A stretch of 64,000 nt of DNA from Chryseobacterium jejuense (GTDB lineage: Bacteria > Bacteroidota > Bacteroidia > Flavobacteriales > Weeksellaceae). Numbering within the stretch: the stretch's first letter is position 1; each line of letters begins with the position of its first letter. The notes below the pieces were generated by a model. It was given only the letters and a program-made list of their open reading frames with translations. It was not told the DNA's origin and searched no databases. The position numbers were made by a program, and so were the translations under genes. Location of the stretch: contig NZ_FNEG01000008.1 in the NCBI RefSeq assembly GCF_900100075.1, positions 1-64,000 on the forward strand. The letters are read 5' to 3'. Below, piece after piece: positions 63,450 through 64,000 of this stretch.

Positions 63450-64000
63450 ATGGAAAAATTAATACAGATCACTTCCGGAAGAGGACCTTTAGAATGCCAA
63501 TGGGTAGTATCCAAGGTATTAAAAACCTTCCTGGAAGAACTAAAAGATAATACTATAGATTACGAGATTATTCATCGTGAAAACGGAGATGTAAATATGA
63601 CGATAAAGTCCGTAACCGTGCTTTTAAAAGGAAAGAACATCAAAGAATTTTTAGAAACCTGGCTGGGAAGCATCTGTTGGGAAGGAAAAAGTACATTCAG
63701 AAAACTGCATAAAAGAAGCAAATGGTTCATCGGTATTTTTGAATTGGAAAACCTGGAAACTGCTAATTTCAATGAAAAAGATATTAGATTTCAGACCGCC
63801 AGAAGTCAGGGAAGTGGTGGGCAGAATGTCAATAAAGTGAATACGGCTGTCCGTGCTACCTATATTCCTACCAATGAATCCGTATTTGTACAGGATACAC
63901 GATCTCAATTGAATAATAAAAAGCTATCCATTACCAGATTAAAAGAAAAAGTAATGGGAACCTATATTCAACAATTGGAAGATAGAATGAAAGAAACCTG
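63450..64000 (+). CDS. prfH: Peptide chain release factor H, cut by the window end
   Basis: The first 183 codons are visible, from ATG 63450. Begins MEKLIQITSGRGPLECQWVV, as PrfH proteins do (their IxLSSGxGPxEC). The short domain before the GGQ lacks the stop-codon recognition part of RF1/RF2. GGQ is at 123-125 in [17 protein letters not shown], and QDTRSQLNNKKLS continues the family pattern. PrfH releases peptides from ribosomes damaged in the decoding centre. The 2-bp gap after the preceding gene indicates a single transcript. Confidence 0.93.
   Translation, partial: MEKLIQITSGRGPLECQWVVSKVLKTFLEELKDNTIDYEIIHRENGDVNMTIKSVTVLLKGKNIKEFLETWLGSICWEGKSTFRKLHKRSKWFIGIFELENLETANFNEKDIRFQTARSQGSGGQNVNKVNTAVRATYIPTNESVFVQDTRSQLNNKKLSITRLKEKVMGTYIQQLEDRMKET

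Overview
This window reads as a piece of a Chryseobacterium-like chromosome (Bacteroidota, Flavobacteriia, Weeksellaceae). The evidence is the low G+C content, starts without Shine-Dalgarno sequences, promoters with a TAnnTTTG -7 box (several with a TTTG -33 box about 19 nt upstream), type IX secretion sorting domains, and families typical of this group (DUF4835, DUF5687, FISUMP, the BamD-RpoZ-CoaBC-DUF4835-RecN order). The genus is inference from gene content and repeat style; no search was run. I saw no prophage, insertion sequence, CRISPR array or integrase.

Layout. 1-94: 3' end of a 5S rRNA gene and its terminator, so an rRNA operon lies to the left. 95-3230: non-coding DNA, then an erythromycin-esterase-like gene held between two identical 142-bp direct repeats, each a complete tRNA-Asn unit. 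3.3-8.4 kb: RseP, a small barrel protein, an omega-amidase, and a persulfide dioxygenase/rhodanese/thioredoxin operon. 8.7-15.2 kb: a HerA-like ATPase, an exonuclease, lysA behind a Lys-rich leader peptide and terminator, and a ThDP-dependent pyruvate oxidase-type enzyme. 15.3-23.9 kb: TonB-C-like secreted proteins around miaB, then a sigma-54 activator, a membrane protein, lptE and a very acidic TPR-like protein. 23.9-26.5 kb: DUF4126, rnpA, tcdA, tatD. 26.6-35.5 kb: TetR, bamD, rpoZ, coaBC, DUF4835, a SMI1/KNR4-like gene, recN and an ABC exporter pair. 35.6-39.3 kb: divergent class II and class I fumarases. 39.3-44.5 kb: an AraC regulator, a FISUMP protein and a T9SS-exported GH13 enzyme. 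44.5-48.5 kb: a SAM-I riboswitch in front of a TonB-dependent receptor and an APC amino-acid permease. 48.6-60.1 kb: prfA, peptidases, a T9SS metalloprotease, methylmalonyl-CoA mutase. 60.1-64.0 kb: a small leader-type transcript, then an operon of an unknown basic protein, RtcB, a nucleotidyltransferase-fold protein and PrfH (cut by the window end).

The most interesting parts are: (a) the RtcB-nucleotidyltransferase-PrfH operon, which looks like an RNA/ribosome damage repair module with two extra components; (b) the SAM-I riboswitch over an outer-membrane receptor and permease, pointing to uptake of methionine or a related compound; (c) two short leader ORFs followed by intrinsic terminators, one Lys-rich ahead of lysA and one with no biosynthetic gene behind it; (d) the duplicated tRNA-Asn unit enclosing a single cargo gene. 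Most of the rest is ordinary core genome.
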